Assembly: GCA_033764435.1 (NCBI GenBank)
Contig: JANRIX010000010.1
Span: 62,001-126,000, forward strand
Origin: JAEUMY01 sp033764435
Lineage (GTDB): Bacteria > Pseudomonadota > Gammaproteobacteria > Burkholderiales > Usitatibacteraceae
Direction of reading: 5' to 3'
Length of the DNA stretch: 64,000 nt
Both the position numbers and the translations under genes were made by a program. Below are positions 41,320 through 49,611 of this stretch, in pieces (position 1 is the stretch's first letter; each line of letters opens with the position of its first letter). The notes beneath the pieces were generated by a model. It was not told where the DNA came from, searched no databases, and saw nothing but the letters and a program-made list of their open reading frames with translations.

Positions 41320-42072
41320 CTAGCGGAAGGCTTCCCGCGAAATTCGCGCGAGGCCTTCCAGCACCAGATGCTCGCGCCACTCGACTACGCACTCCACCTC
41401 GACGTGGGGTTGCAGCACCGGCCCGGCGCCGCCGGAAAGCAGGATGCGAGGCTCGGCACCCGCTGCCTCGCGCAAGACCGCCCGCATGCGATCCATGGCG
41501 CCCAGCGTGGCCTGCAGCGCACCGTTGGCGATCGCTTCCGGCGTGCTTGCCGGAAACGGGGTGATGGCGCCCTCGATGTCGGGCAATTGGGCGGTGCCGC
41601 GATTGAGCGACTGGCGCATCAGGCTGAGCCCGGGGACGATGAGGCCACCCAGAAAGCGACCATCGGGATGCAGCATGTCGATGGTGGTCGCGGTGCCGGC
41701 CACCACCACCAGACAGGGCCCCTCTTGCACTGCGCGCGCAGCGACCAGCGCTGCCCAGCGATCGGTGCCCAACTGACCGGGGTCGCGGTAACCGTTCACC
41801 ACGCCGCACTGCTCGGGCAGCGAGCGGATCACATGCAGGGCCACGCCATTCAACGCGCATTGCTCCATGATCTGCGCGCCGATATGCGGCCCGGCAACGT
41901 TGGACGCAATCACCTGCGGCGGCACCTCGCTTGCGAATATTCGCACCACGTCTTCGGTGCGCCAGGCTTCATGCCGAACGAGTTTGCCGTCAGCAAACCA
42001 GCCGCCCTTCGCCCGCGTGTTGCCGACGTCGATGGCCAGGAGGTCGGGTTCGGGTCTCGTGGCTTGGCTCAT
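41320..42072 (-). CDS. coaX: CoaX, type III pantothenate kinase
   Basis: CoaX phosphorylates pantothenate, the first step of coenzyme A synthesis. The 250-residue ASKHA-fold protein has LLAIDVGNTRAKGGWF (phosphate 1), QLGTDRWAALVAAR, VVAGTATTIDMLHPDGRFLGGLIVPGLSLM and LLSGGAG. The overlap with birA (ATGA) is the well-known birA-coaX pairing. Confidence 0.95.
   Translation of the reverse strand: MSQATRPEPDLLAIDVGNTRAKGGWFADGKLVRHEAWRTEDVVRIFASEVPPQVIASNVAGPHIGAQIMEQCALNGVALHVIRSLPEQCGVVNGYRDPGQLGTDRWAALVAARAVQEGPCLVVVAGTATTIDMLHPDGRFLGGLIVPGLSLMRQSLNRGTAQLPDIEGAITPFPASTPEAIANGALQATLGAMDRMRAVLREAAGAEPRILLSGGAGPVLQPHVEVECVVEWREHLVLEGLARISREAFR
41933..41944. repeat. GCGAATATTCGC in coaX
   Basis: Reads RIFA at residues 44-47, in TEDVVRIFASEVPPQ. 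Confidence 0.98.
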
Positions 42073-43148
42073 GTCTTGGCTGATGTGTTGGCCGATGTCT
42101 TGGGCAGCCGCAGGCTGATTTCGGCGGAGTTGAGCCGCTGCACGAGGAGGCCGACGCGCACCAGGAGCGCGCCGTCACCGGCAATGCCCTCGACCTCGCC
42201 CGCCATTTCCGGTTCACCCGGCCGCTGCACGCGCACCGGACGACCTTGGTAAGCGTGGGCCGCATCCCACTCGGCACGGAACGGAGCGAAGCCTTCGCGC
42301 TCGAACTCCTCCAGCACGGCGACCAGCGCCTTCAGCACTTCCGCAAACACGCGATTGCGCGATGCACCCGGCGCCAGCGACACCAGATCCGCGACCGGCT
42401 GGTCGATGCGGTCCTTCACCTCATCCGGCAGGCGGAAGTTGAGCCCGATGCCGATGACCGCAGTGGACGGCCCCAACATGTCGCCCTGGGTCTCGATGAG
42501 GATGCCACCCACCTTGCGGAAGCCGGAGATGAGATCGTTGGGCCACTTCACCTCGACCCCGGGCACGCGCGCCGCCCTGAGCCCGCGCAGCACCGCCACC
42601 GCCACCGCGAGCGACAGGCCGGCCAGGCTGCCCGCACCGCCCGGAAAACGCCAGAGGATGGAAAACGTGAGGCCGCCACCAAGGCAGGATTGCCACGCCC
42701 GGCCCAGGCGTCCGCGGCCGGCCGTCTGATGTTCGGCGATGAGCACGGTGCCATTGGCGGCCGTCTCGGCGCGATCCATGAGCAGGGAATTGGTGGACGT
42801 CGCTTCCTCACGAAGATCGAGCTTGATGCGCGCCGCCGCCTCGGCACCCAGGTGGCGACCGATCTCGACGGGATCGAGAAACTCGATGGGCTCGGGCAGC
42901 TTGTAGCCCTTCTTCTGCACGCGGAAGAGCGCAATCCCGAAGTGGTCCTCGACGTCCTTCAATGCGTCGGAGACTGCACTGCGCGACACGCCGAGCTTTT
43001 CCGCGAGTACCGTGCCGGACTGGAAGCCGCCTGTGGCCAATTCCTTCAGCAGGCGGAAGGTCAGGCTGCCGGCCGGAACTGCAGGGCGAATATTCGCGCT
43101 CGAGACCGGTGCTGCCGAAGCCGTCTTGCGCGGAGTCCTAGCCGCCAT
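42069..43148 (-). CDS. birA: BirA, biotin-protein ligase and biotin operon repressor
   Basis: The 359-residue protein has an N-terminal winged helix (FRLLKELATGGFQSGTVLAEKLGVSRSAVSDALKDVEDHFG), the biotin loop AEHQTAGRGRLGRAWQS, VKWPNDLISGFRKVGGILIET, and a C-terminal SH3-like domain. It attaches biotin to carboxyl carrier proteins and may repress biotin genes. ATG 43148 overlaps the HAD gene by 11 bases. About 25 residues precede the winged helix, including an ANIR palindrome copy in that linker. Confidence 0.94.
   Translation of the reverse strand: MAARTPRKTASAAPVSSANIRPAVPAGSLTFRLLKELATGGFQSGTVLAEKLGVSRSAVSDALKDVEDHFGIALFRVQKKGYKLPEPIEFLDPVEIGRHLGAEAAARIKLDLREEATSTNSLLMDRAETAANGTVLIAEHQTAGRGRLGRAWQSCLGGGLTFSILWRFPGGAGSLAGLSLAVAVAVLRGLRAARVPGVEVKWPNDLISGFRKVGGILIETQGDMLGPSTAVIGIGLNFRLPDEVKDRIDQPVADLVSLAPGASRNRVFAEVLKALVAVLEEFEREGFAPFRAEWDAAHAYQGRPVRVQRPGEPEMAGEVEGIAGDGALLVRVGLLVQRLNSAEISLRLPKTSANTSAKT
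43086..43097. repeat. GCGAATATTCGC in birA
   Basis: Reads ANIR at residues 18-21, in the N-terminal linker before the winged helix. Confidence 0.98.
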
Positions 43149-44046
43149 ACTCGCGCTTGCAGACGTGGACTTCCTGGGCGCAGGCGATGCCGGCGATGAT
43201 GGAGTCGAGCAGGAGCTCGACCCGCTTGTAGAGCTTGCCCTTGGCGCCATAGTCGGCGGGGGCAATGAAGTCGACGCGGCCCGCATCCAGCAGCTTGCGG
43301 CAGGTGGCCAGCGACTTCTCCTCGCCCTCTTCGAACACGGCGATGGTGTGGCCGCCGTTCTTCTTGGTGAGCGCCATCGACGGCACATCGGTCATGCCGT
43401 CGCCGATGTAGATCATGTTCGAAAACGGAATCGGCCTCAGCGCCTCGGCCATGTGCTCGTTGATCGATTCGGTGATGGCCTCGCGCCCCTTGTTGATGCG
43501 GAACAGGAACTGGGTCTTCATCGTGTCGGTCACCAGGATCTTGGGGAAGGTGGCGCGCCCGTGATGATCGAAGTGATACTCGCTGGCGTAGATGCGCTTG
43601 AAGTGTTTCTTGATCGACACGCCGTCGAGGATTTCCTTCTGCCCGGCGGAGATGAGGTAATGCGCGAGCTTGATGCGCCCGCCACTCTTGGCCTTGACGT
43701 AGGCGTTCACCCGCCCGAACCAGCTTTCCACGCCGGGAAAATAGCGGACGGCCTTGGCCATTTTCGCGAAGTCCTCGCGGCGGACATGCACCTTCCGGTC
43801 CTCCAGCGCTTCGACGATGTGGCGCATGTAGACCAGCATCTGGTCGGACTCGGTGGCGCGCGCCTCTTCATTCACCCGCTTCCAGAACACGGCGGGCTCG
43901 ACGCCGATCTTGGGCAGCACGGTGTACTCCTGCATGGGCTGCGGCGAGAGCGTGCCATCGAAGTCATAGACGAGGGCGATGGTGTTCTGGAAAAAGCCGC
44001 TGCGCTCCGGCGTGGCGGGGGCGTTGGCAACAGGTTTGCGTGGCAT
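43138..44046 (-). CDS. HAD-superfamily phosphatase
   Basis: The 302-residue protein has the HAD nucleophile motif ALVYDFDGTLSPQ (DxDGT) near residue 28 and the acidic motif IYIGDGMTDVPSMAL late in the chain, with lysine-rich segments between. The substrate is unknown. It lies upstream of birA and overlaps it, and is separated from the TctC gene by a strong terminator. Confidence 0.85.
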   Translation of the reverse strand: MPRKPVANAPATPERSGFFQNTIALVYDFDGTLSPQPMQEYTVLPKIGVEPAVFWKRVNEEARATESDQMLVYMRHIVEALEDRKVHVRREDFAKMAKAVRYFPGVESWFGRVNAYVKAKSGGRIKLAHYLISAGQKEILDGVSIKKHFKRIYASEYHFDHHGRATFPKILVTDTMKTQFLFRINKGREAITESINEHMAEALRPIPFSNMIYIGDGMTDVPSMALTKKNGGHTIAVFEEGEEKSLATCRKLLDAGRVDFIAPADYGAKGKLYKRVELLLDSIIAGIACAQEVHVCKREYGG

Positions 44047-44075
44047 GGCGCTAGTTTAACCGTGGCCCGGAAACA

Positions 44076-44101
44076 ACAACGCCCGGCGAACCGGGCGTTG
44101 T
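44076..44101 (-). terminator. Rho-independent terminator of the TctC gene
   Basis: An 11-base perfect stem (ACAACGCCCGG with CCGGGCGTTGT) closes a TTCG tetraloop on the minus strand and is followed by a T-rich GTTGTTGTTTCC run. It ends transcription 44 bases or more after the TctC stop. Confidence 0.85.
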
Positions 44102-44119
44102 CGAAATCCTGCAGCGCTT

Positions 44120-44131
44120 GCGAATATTCGC
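44120..44131. repeat. GCGAATATTCGC after the TctC gene
   Basis: Intergenic copy between the TctC stop and its terminator, so it would be present in the 3' untranslated RNA. Confidence 0.98.
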
Positions 44132-44144
44132 TGTCAGTCGGCGC

Positions 44145-45116
44145 TCAGTCGGCGTACACACCCGCCTTCTGGATGATGGGACGCCACTTCTCGATCTCTG
44201 CCTTGAGATGTGCGCGCAGCACTTCCGGACCACGACGGTCAGCCGGTTCCGGCGCCGTGCCCAGGTCGCCGAAGCGCTTGGCGATCTCGGCGTCGTTGAG
44301 CGCGGTGTTGAGTGCGGCCGTCAGCTTGTCGATGACCGGCTTCGGCGTGCCTTTCGGTGCCCACATGCCGTGCCAGATGCCCACTTCGAAATCCTTGAAG
44401 CCGGCTTCAGCCATGGTCGGCACGTCCGGCAGGGAGGCCACACGAGCCTTGCTGGTCACGCCATACACCTTGACCTTGCCGCCCTTGATCTGGGAGGTGG
44501 TGTTGGTGGTCTGGTCGCACATGAAGTCCACCTGGCCGCCCAGGAGGTCGTTCATGGCCGGGCCGGTGCCCTTGTAAGGAACGGTCAACAGGTCCGTCTG
44601 GATGGTGGACATGAACAGCATGCCGCAGAGGTGGGACGCCGCGCCCACACCGGCGTTGGCGTAGGACACCTTGGCCTTGTTGGCCTTCACATAGTCCACC
44701 AGCTCCTTCATGTTGTTCGGCGGGAAGTCCTTCTTGGCGATCAGCGTCATGGGCACCGTGGTGACGAGGCCGATGGGCTCCAGATCCGTCATCGCGTTGT
44801 AGCGCAGGTTGCGATACAGCGTGGCGCTGGTGGAGATGCCGATGTGCATCAGCAGCAAGGTGTAGCCGTCCGGTGCCGCTTTGGCGACCTTCTCGTTGCC
44901 GAGGTTGCCGCCAGCGCCGCCGACGTTTTCCACCAGCACGGTCTGGCCTAGGGTCTTGGACATGTTCTGCGCGACCAGACGGGTCACGGTGTCGGTGGGA
45001 CCGCCGGCCGCGAACGGCACAACAATGGTCACAGGCTTGGTGGGATAGGTTTGCGCAGTCGTGACGGTGGCAAAGGCCAGCGCGGCTGCGGCAACCAGCA
45101 GTGCTTTCAATTTCAT
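44145..45116 (-). CDS. TctC/Bug-family extracytoplasmic solute receptor
   Basis: The 323-residue periplasmic protein has a signal peptide (MKLKALLVAAAALAFATVTTAQ) and the Bug fold markers YPTKPVTIVVPFAAGGPTDTVTRL, ENVGGAGGNLGNEKVAKAAPDGYTLL, VPYKGTGPAMNDLLGGQVDFM and DVPTMAEAGFKDFEVGIWHG. Such receptors feed TctAB transporters or act as sensors; no transporter genes are nearby, as is usual for these expanded families. ATG 45116 has GGAGGAA 4 bases upstream. Confidence 0.95.
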   Translation of the reverse strand: MKLKALLVAAAALAFATVTTAQTYPTKPVTIVVPFAAGGPTDTVTRLVAQNMSKTLGQTVLVENVGGAGGNLGNEKVAKAAPDGYTLLLMHIGISTSATLYRNLRYNAMTDLEPIGLVTTVPMTLIAKKDFPPNNMKELVDYVKANKAKVSYANAGVGAASHLCGMLFMSTIQTDLLTVPYKGTGPAMNDLLGGQVDFMCDQTTNTTSQIKGGKVKVYGVTSKARVASLPDVPTMAEAGFKDFEVGIWHGMWAPKGTPKPVIDKLTAALNTALNDAEIAKRFGDLGTAPEPADRRGPEVLRAHLKAEIEKWRPIIQKAGVYAD

Positions 45117-45293
45117 GGATTCCTCCGGTAATTGTTCTGGGCAATCTGGGCAAATGTCACCCTGTGTCACCCGGCCCGCACGCATCCATGCAAAACAGCA
45201 CGCGCGCCCGACCCGGATTCGCCAAAGATTCTAGCGCAGGGCTCAAGGAGCGCCTAGGGGAAACCGGAAGAAATTCCGCTGATTTGTCGGGAA

Positions 45294-45821
45294 CTATCTG
45301 GCTGCTGCGGGCATCATGGCGCGCGCCTGCTCAGCCGGCAGGCGCAGCCACAGCATGCAACCGGTTTCGCTGACCAGACGATCATGGCGGGAGCCGGCCG
45401 GTGCATGGTGATAGTCGCCCGCGCCAAGCGGCTCGCCATCGAGCAGGCAGCTTCCGGAAAGGATGAAGCTCTCCTCGTCGCCATGATCATGCGCGTGGGC
45501 AGGCAGGCTGGCACCGGGTGCCAGCCTGAGGAGCCAGGTATGCACCGGGCCGGACTCATTGACCACCATGCGCTCGACGCCGCGCAGGCAAGGCTGCCAG
45601 GCGGCATCCGCCATGCGAACGGTATGGGTTGCAGCCCCGGTCTCGGTGGCAATCCGCCGCATGAGCTGCTGCCGGGCTCTCCGCTGTGCGGCACGCGCCT
45701 GCAAGTCATCAGTCGACGTGGACGCTGCGAGAAGCTCGGCCACGAGGCGGTCCGGCAGAACGGGCTGCTCTGCGGAGGGCAAGGATGGTTTCCGCGTTGC
45801 GCGGGATTTGCTGACTGGCAT
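45294..45821 (-). CDS. ChrR-like cupin protein
   Basis: The 175-residue product has a C-terminal cupin: GVERMVVNESGPVHTWLLRLAPGASLPAHAHDHGDEESFILSGSCLLDGEPLGAGDYHHAPAGSRHDRL, with metal-ligand histidines in HAHDHGDEE. It resembles the ChrR cupin domain. The N-terminal half is short and lacks the His/Cys zinc cluster of the ChrR anti-sigma domain, though it is coupled to an ECF sigma gene 25 bases upstream. It may therefore sense the signal without being the classical anti-sigma. Confidence 0.75.
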   Translation of the reverse strand: MPVSKSRATRKPSLPSAEQPVLPDRLVAELLAASTSTDDLQARAAQRRARQQLMRRIATETGAATHTVRMADAAWQPCLRGVERMVVNESGPVHTWLLRLAPGASLPAHAHDHGDEESFILSGSCLLDGEPLGAGDYHHAPAGSRHDRLVSETGCMLWLRLPAEQARAMMPAAAR

Positions 45822-45846
45822 AGGTGTCTTTCAGTCGTTCAGTCGT

Positions 45847-46596
45847 TCAGTCGATGTCGCGTGGATCGGCAAGCGTGTCGCGCAGCTGCAGCAGGGCCTT
45901 GCGGATGTGGGTCTTGACCGAACCCAGCGGCAGGCGGGTGTGCGCGGCGATTTCGTCATGGGACAGGCCCTTGAAGAACGCCAGCGCGATCAGTTGCCGC
46001 TGGGTGGCGGTCAGCGCCGCAAGTGCCGCGTGCAACATGCCGTTGCCGCGCGCCGCGTCCAGCAGGCCCAACGGGTCCCGGTCGCTGTCGACCAGCGCTT
46101 CGGGTGCCAGGAGGTCCTCGGGCGAAGGGTGGCTGACTGCGTCATCGGCGCGCCGCAGCGCATCCAGCGCGCGGCTGCGGCCAATGATGAGCAGCCAGGC
46201 GATGACTTTGCCGCGCGTCGGATCATAGCGATGACACTCGCGCCACGCCTGGTGATAAACGTCTGCCAACACCTCCTCGGCCAGATCGGCGCGACGAACG
46301 ATGCGCAGGATCACCCCGTGCACCCGGGCGCAGGTCGCGTCGTAAAGGCTGCCCAGCGCACGCTGATCACGTCCGATCATGGCCGTCACCCAGGCACGCA
46401 GACGCACATCCTCTTCTCCGTCGTCCACCGCAGTGGGCGTGGCGTCTTGCCGACGCGTGGCGGCCGCGACCGCCGACAGGCTCGCCGCCGTCCGGCTCGG
46501 CGCATCGTCGCTGACCGGGCGATGTTTGCGCGTGCTGGCAGGCTTGGTCGGTTCATTCATGGTGTACAGCCACTCTGCAGTAACGGTTCCCAGCAT
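45847..46596 (-). CDS. ECF-type RNA polymerase sigma factor (RpoE/SigK-like)
   Basis: The 249-residue product has a disordered N-terminal 65 residues, then sigma region 2 (FSLYD-like ALGSLYDATCARVHGVILRIVRRADLAEEVLADVYHQAWRECHRYDPTRGKVIAWLLIIGRSRALDALRR) and region 4 (LTATQRQLIALAFFKGLSHDEIAAHTRLPLGSVKTHIRKALLQLRDTL). It directs RNA polymerase to a small regulon. ATG 46596 has CAGGAGA upstream; an internal ATG at 46560 is weaker. Pairing with a ChrR-like cupin suggests a response to singlet oxygen or related stress. Confidence 0.9.
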   Translation of the reverse strand: MLGTVTAEWLYTMNEPTKPASTRKHRPVSDDAPSRTAASLSAVAAATRRQDATPTAVDDGEEDVRLRAWVTAMIGRDQRALGSLYDATCARVHGVILRIVRRADLAEEVLADVYHQAWRECHRYDPTRGKVIAWLLIIGRSRALDALRRADDAVSHPSPEDLLAPEALVDSDRDPLGLLDAARGNGMLHAALAALTATQRQLIALAFFKGLSHDEIAAHTRLPLGSVKTHIRKALLQLRDTLADPRDID

Positions 46597-46720
46597 GCCG
46601 GCGTTCTCCTGATGTCCAGGAGGTCATGGCCGGCCCGGTGGCCGGCCTGAACTCCCCGCCACCTTACGCAGCCTGCCGCGCATCGGATGTGGCTTTCGCG
46701 CATCGATCCGACGCCGCCAG

Positions 46721-48511
46721 TCAGATGCCAAGTCGGTGCTGCCCGGACCCGACGCGGCAGAGGGTGAAACACACGTTGCCCGGATCATTGTTCGCCAGAA
46801 CCAGGTCATAACCGGCAAGCCGGGCCTGTCTGGCAACCTGGAAGAGCCCGATGCCCAGCCCGCCACCGGCCGCCCCACCTGCGCCAAGCGGTGCGATGAA
46901 AAGATTGCGCACCACCTCCGCGGGGACCGGGTTGCCGGTATCGGTCACGGATAGCGCCGGGGCTGCCTCTGTCTCGAACATGCGCACGGTGATGCCCACA
47001 GCGGGCGCGCCTGATTTGCGCAGCGCGTTCTCGACACAGTTGTCGAGCATGCTGTCGAACAGGCCGGTGGGAATGACATCGGCAATCGGGGCCGAACACT
47101 CGAACCGGATGCGCGGATCATCATGCCGCTGGCGAGCGTCCTGCCACCAGTCGGCCGCAGGCATTGGCGGCGCATGCTCTGCCACTTCCGGGTTGTGCAG
47201 CTTGTCCAACGTGGTCTGCAGGCGCTTGGTGAGGTGGGGCAGCTGCCGTTCCATCAAGGCCTGATAGGCATCGGGATTGCCGGCCGACTGTTTCATCATG
47301 CTGGCCGACGTCAGCGCGAACAATGTCTGCAGCAAATTCTTGATGTCGTGCGTCAGCTTGGCACCGGTTTCATGCACGGCCTGGAGATAGGCGTTCTGCT
47401 TCAGCGCCTGCTCGCGCCGCTTGCCCTCGTAGAATTCGCCGATCACCTGTGCCAGCAGCCGCACGTGCAGAAACAGGGCAGGCGACAGCGAGATCTCGGT
47501 ATGGAACTCGATCTCGAGGTCGTGATACTGGAATTTGGCGGCATTTTCGGTCTTGATGCCAAAGGAGCCTTCGCCGTCCGGCGACACCCAGCGAGCACCC
47601 CGCACCCAGGGCATGCGTGAGGTCTCCGCCATAGCCGATGACAGGAAGCCGGATGGGTCGAGATCCGTTTCGGCGAGTTCAGCGATCCGCCGCATCCACA
47701 ATTCGAACGGCATGCCCACTGTCATCAGGTAGCGGGAGAAGTAGGTACGCAATCCACCAAAACCCGCTCGCGGCCCCCACAGCACCGCCAGCACGAAAAG
47801 CGCGACGGAGAAGCCCAGCACCGTCAGCATCAGGGCAGAAAAGTAGTCGTTTCCGGTTAGGCGCATGAGTGCCACGCTGCCCAGTGCCAGTGCACCGACC
47901 AGTTGGAAGACGAACATGCTGTAGAAGAAATCGAAGACCTGCTGCCCGCCTTCGTCTTCCACACTCACCGGGAGTACCAACAGTAGAAGCAGAACTGTCG
48001 GCACTGCCGCACCAGCCAAAACAGCCAATCCCGCCGGCAGCGTGCCCAAATTAAGCAACAGGACGGGAATCGCCCAGAGGAGCAGCATCGCAAAGAGGTA
48101 GAAGGCGCAGACGAGGTAGAAGCGGGAGCGTTCGTTCGCCTTCTGGGTGAACACCTTGCCGCCGAGGATGCCGATCAGGATGGCGAGCCAGGCGGCGATC
48201 AGCCAGCCGGGCAGAAAGAACAGCGTCACACCGGTGATGAGGAAGATGAGCAGTACGGCGAAGATCTGCAGCTCCTCGTCCGTGGCAACAAAGGGCTGCC
48301 ATATGAGAAAGAGGCCGAAATGAACCAGCAACCAGACTCGCTGATAGGCGCTCCCGGGCTCCACGATCAAGGCAGCGTGAAGGGCGAGGAGCATGAGCAA
48401 GATGATCCAGCGGCGGTGCCGCTGAAGCGATTGCACACCGGACGGCTGTGCCGACGCTGCGGCAGCGCGTGGCGCAGTTGCGAGGCCGCGCAAGGGATCG
48501 GGAGTGGGCAT
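46721..48511 (-). CDS. Membrane sensor histidine kinase
   Basis: The roughly 596-residue protein has about eight N-terminal membrane helices starting RHRRWIILLMLLALHAALIV, a GAF-like or linker region, and a kinase core: H box ETGAKLTHDIKNLLQTL, N box DNCVENALRKSG, D box VTDTGN, and GGGLGIGLFQVARQA. The autophosphorylated histidine is the one in THDIKN. No response regulator gene lies in the window. ATG 48511 (MPTPDPLRG) is my choice; a TTG at 48628 would add 39 residues. It diverges from the pilin region. Confidence 0.85.
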   Translation of the reverse strand: MPTPDPLRGLATAPRAAAASAQPSGVQSLQRHRRWIILLMLLALHAALIVEPGSAYQRVWLLVHFGLFLIWQPFVATDEELQIFAVLLIFLITGVTLFFLPGWLIAAWLAILIGILGGKVFTQKANERSRFYLVCAFYLFAMLLLWAIPVLLLNLGTLPAGLAVLAGAAVPTVLLLLLVLPVSVEDEGGQQVFDFFYSMFVFQLVGALALGSVALMRLTGNDYFSALMLTVLGFSVALFVLAVLWGPRAGFGGLRTYFSRYLMTVGMPFELWMRRIAELAETDLDPSGFLSSAMAETSRMPWVRGARWVSPDGEGSFGIKTENAAKFQYHDLEIEFHTEISLSPALFLHVRLLAQVIGEFYEGKRREQALKQNAYLQAVHETGAKLTHDIKNLLQTLFALTSASMMKQSAGNPDAYQALMERQLPHLTKRLQTTLDKLHNPEVAEHAPPMPAADWWQDARQRHDDPRIRFECSAPIADVIPTGLFDSMLDNCVENALRKSGAPAVGITVRMFETEAAPALSVTDTGNPVPAEVVRNLFIAPLGAGGAAGGGLGIGLFQVARQARLAGYDLVLANNDPGNVCFTLCRVGSGQHRLGI

Positions 48512-48702
48512 TGGTGCTACCAGGCAGGCAATTCGGACATATTGCCGGATTGTTTTGGCGCTGGGCAGAAGGTCGCTTGATCGAGGCGCTGTCGAAATTT
48601 CGAACAAGCTGTTCGGGGCCTCGGACAATCCCCTAGTACAATTCCACCTCGAGGGATCTGAAACCGACTATTTTCCATTACATAACATAGAGTTAAAGAA
48701 TT

Positions 48703-48718
48703 TGGCACAGGCATTGCT
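48703..48718 (+). promoter_or_regulatory. Sigma-54 promoter of the pilin locus
   Basis: TGGCAC-N5-TTGCT matches the sigma-54 consensus, with GG and GC exactly 12 bases apart. Transcription would begin near 48729, ahead of the small ORF and pilin. An activator site was not identified. The rpoN gene itself is at 55258. Confidence 0.85.
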
Positions 48719-48755
48719 CAGAGTGTGTCAAGACAATCAGTTGCGGGAGCAGGAT

Positions 48756-48854
48756 ATGAAACGGCTCGAGTTGTCATCCGGTTACTACGACATTGCCATC
48801 GCGTTTATTTGCATGGGGATGACGTTTGGTATGTTGTTTAAAAGCACCTTATAA
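48756..48854 (+). CDS. Small single-helix membrane ORF upstream of pilin
   Basis: A 32-residue reading, MKRLELSSGYYDIAIAFICM followed by a hydrophobic segment ending FKSTL, has one predicted membrane helix over the last two thirds. GGGAGCAGGA lies just before the ATG and the sigma-54 start point is about 27 bases upstream. The stop is 18 bases before the pilin ATG. I do not recognise a family; expression is inferred from position. The reading frame stays open further upstream but without a good start. Confidence 0.45.
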   Translation: MKRLELSSGYYDIAIAFICMGMTFGMLFKSTL

Positions 48855-48872
48855 AGTCCAGCGGAGAACATC

Positions 48873-49514
48873 ATGAAATCCCAACAGTCAGGCTTCACTC
48901 TTGTCGAAATCGCCATCGTGCTGGTCATCATCGGCCTGCTTCTTGGCGGCGTGCTCAAAGGCCAGGAATTGATCAACAGCGCGAAGGTGAAGGCCTTCGC
49001 CAACGATTTCCGCAACATTCAGGCGGCCCTTTACGGCTATCAGGACCGCTACAAGGCGATTCCGGGCGATCATGCCGCCGCCGCGACTGCCGTCAGTGGC
49101 GCTACCGCAGCCACCACACCCGCCGGCACCATCGGCAACGCCCAGATCAATGGCAACTGGAACTCAACCACAGCCACGGACGAGTCCTGCCTTGTTTGGC
49201 AGCACATGCGCCTGGCCGGCTTCTTCCCCGGTCCGACCGCAGCCAACTGCGCGGACGGCGCAGAGTACGTGCCCAAGAACGCCGACGGCGGGCGCATCGG
49301 CATCAGCAGCACGACCCAGATCACTGGCATGACAGGAACCTACTTCATCTGCACGACCGGCATCCTGGGCAAGTTCGCCAAGCAGCTAGACACTCAATTG
49401 GATGATGGCGTCGGCAATACCGGCTCCGTGCGTTCAGCGCTGGTAAGCGCTCCAACCGCTGCCGTGGCGACTCCGACCGACAGCGACTCCTATGTGGTCT
49501 GCATGTCGCTCTGA
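48873..49514 (+). CDS. Type IV pilin-like protein
   Basis: The 213-residue product has a class III prepilin leader MKSQQSG followed by FTLVEIAIVLVIIGLLLGGVLKGQELI, with Glu at mature position 5, so prepilin peptidase would cut after the glycine. The globular part contains Cys residues and Thr/Ala/Gly-rich loops (ISSTTQITGMTGTYFICTTG...YVVCMSL). It is longer than a typical PilA. Could be a major or minor pilin or a type II secretion pseudopilin. GGAG lies before the ATG. Followed by a strong terminator. Confidence 0.9.
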   Translation: MKSQQSGFTLVEIAIVLVIIGLLLGGVLKGQELINSAKVKAFANDFRNIQAALYGYQDRYKAIPGDHAAAATAVSGATAATTPAGTIGNAQINGNWNSTTATDESCLVWQHMRLAGFFPGPTAANCADGAEYVPKNADGGRIGISSTTQITGMTGTYFICTTGILGKFAKQLDTQLDDGVGNTGSVRSALVSAPTAAVATPTDSDSYVVCMSL

Positions 49515-49534
49515 TTCTGCAGCACAGCAATCCG

Positions 49535-49561
49535 AAAGGCTCGCAATTGCGAGCCTTTTTT
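49535..49561 (+). terminator. Rho-independent terminator after the pilin gene
   Basis: AAAGGCTCGCAATTGCGAGCC followed by six T; the GGCTCGC/GCGAGCC stem (49538-49555) has an AATT loop. It ends the pilin transcript about 20 bases after the stop. Confidence 0.95.
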
Positions 49562-49611
49562 ATTGCCACCAACAAACGATGAGCGAGCCCCCACCCGCAC
49601 CGGGCGATCCT

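Noticed and set aside
45117..45293. Promoter for the TctC gene from a TAGAAT
   Set aside because: A TAGAAT is present on the minus strand, but no -35 is placed at 16-18 bases, so I did not call it.
46628..46647. GGCCGGC/GCCGGCC hairpin after the histidine kinase gene
   Set aside because: A seven-base stem is present, but there is no U-run on the minus strand; not strong enough to call a terminator.
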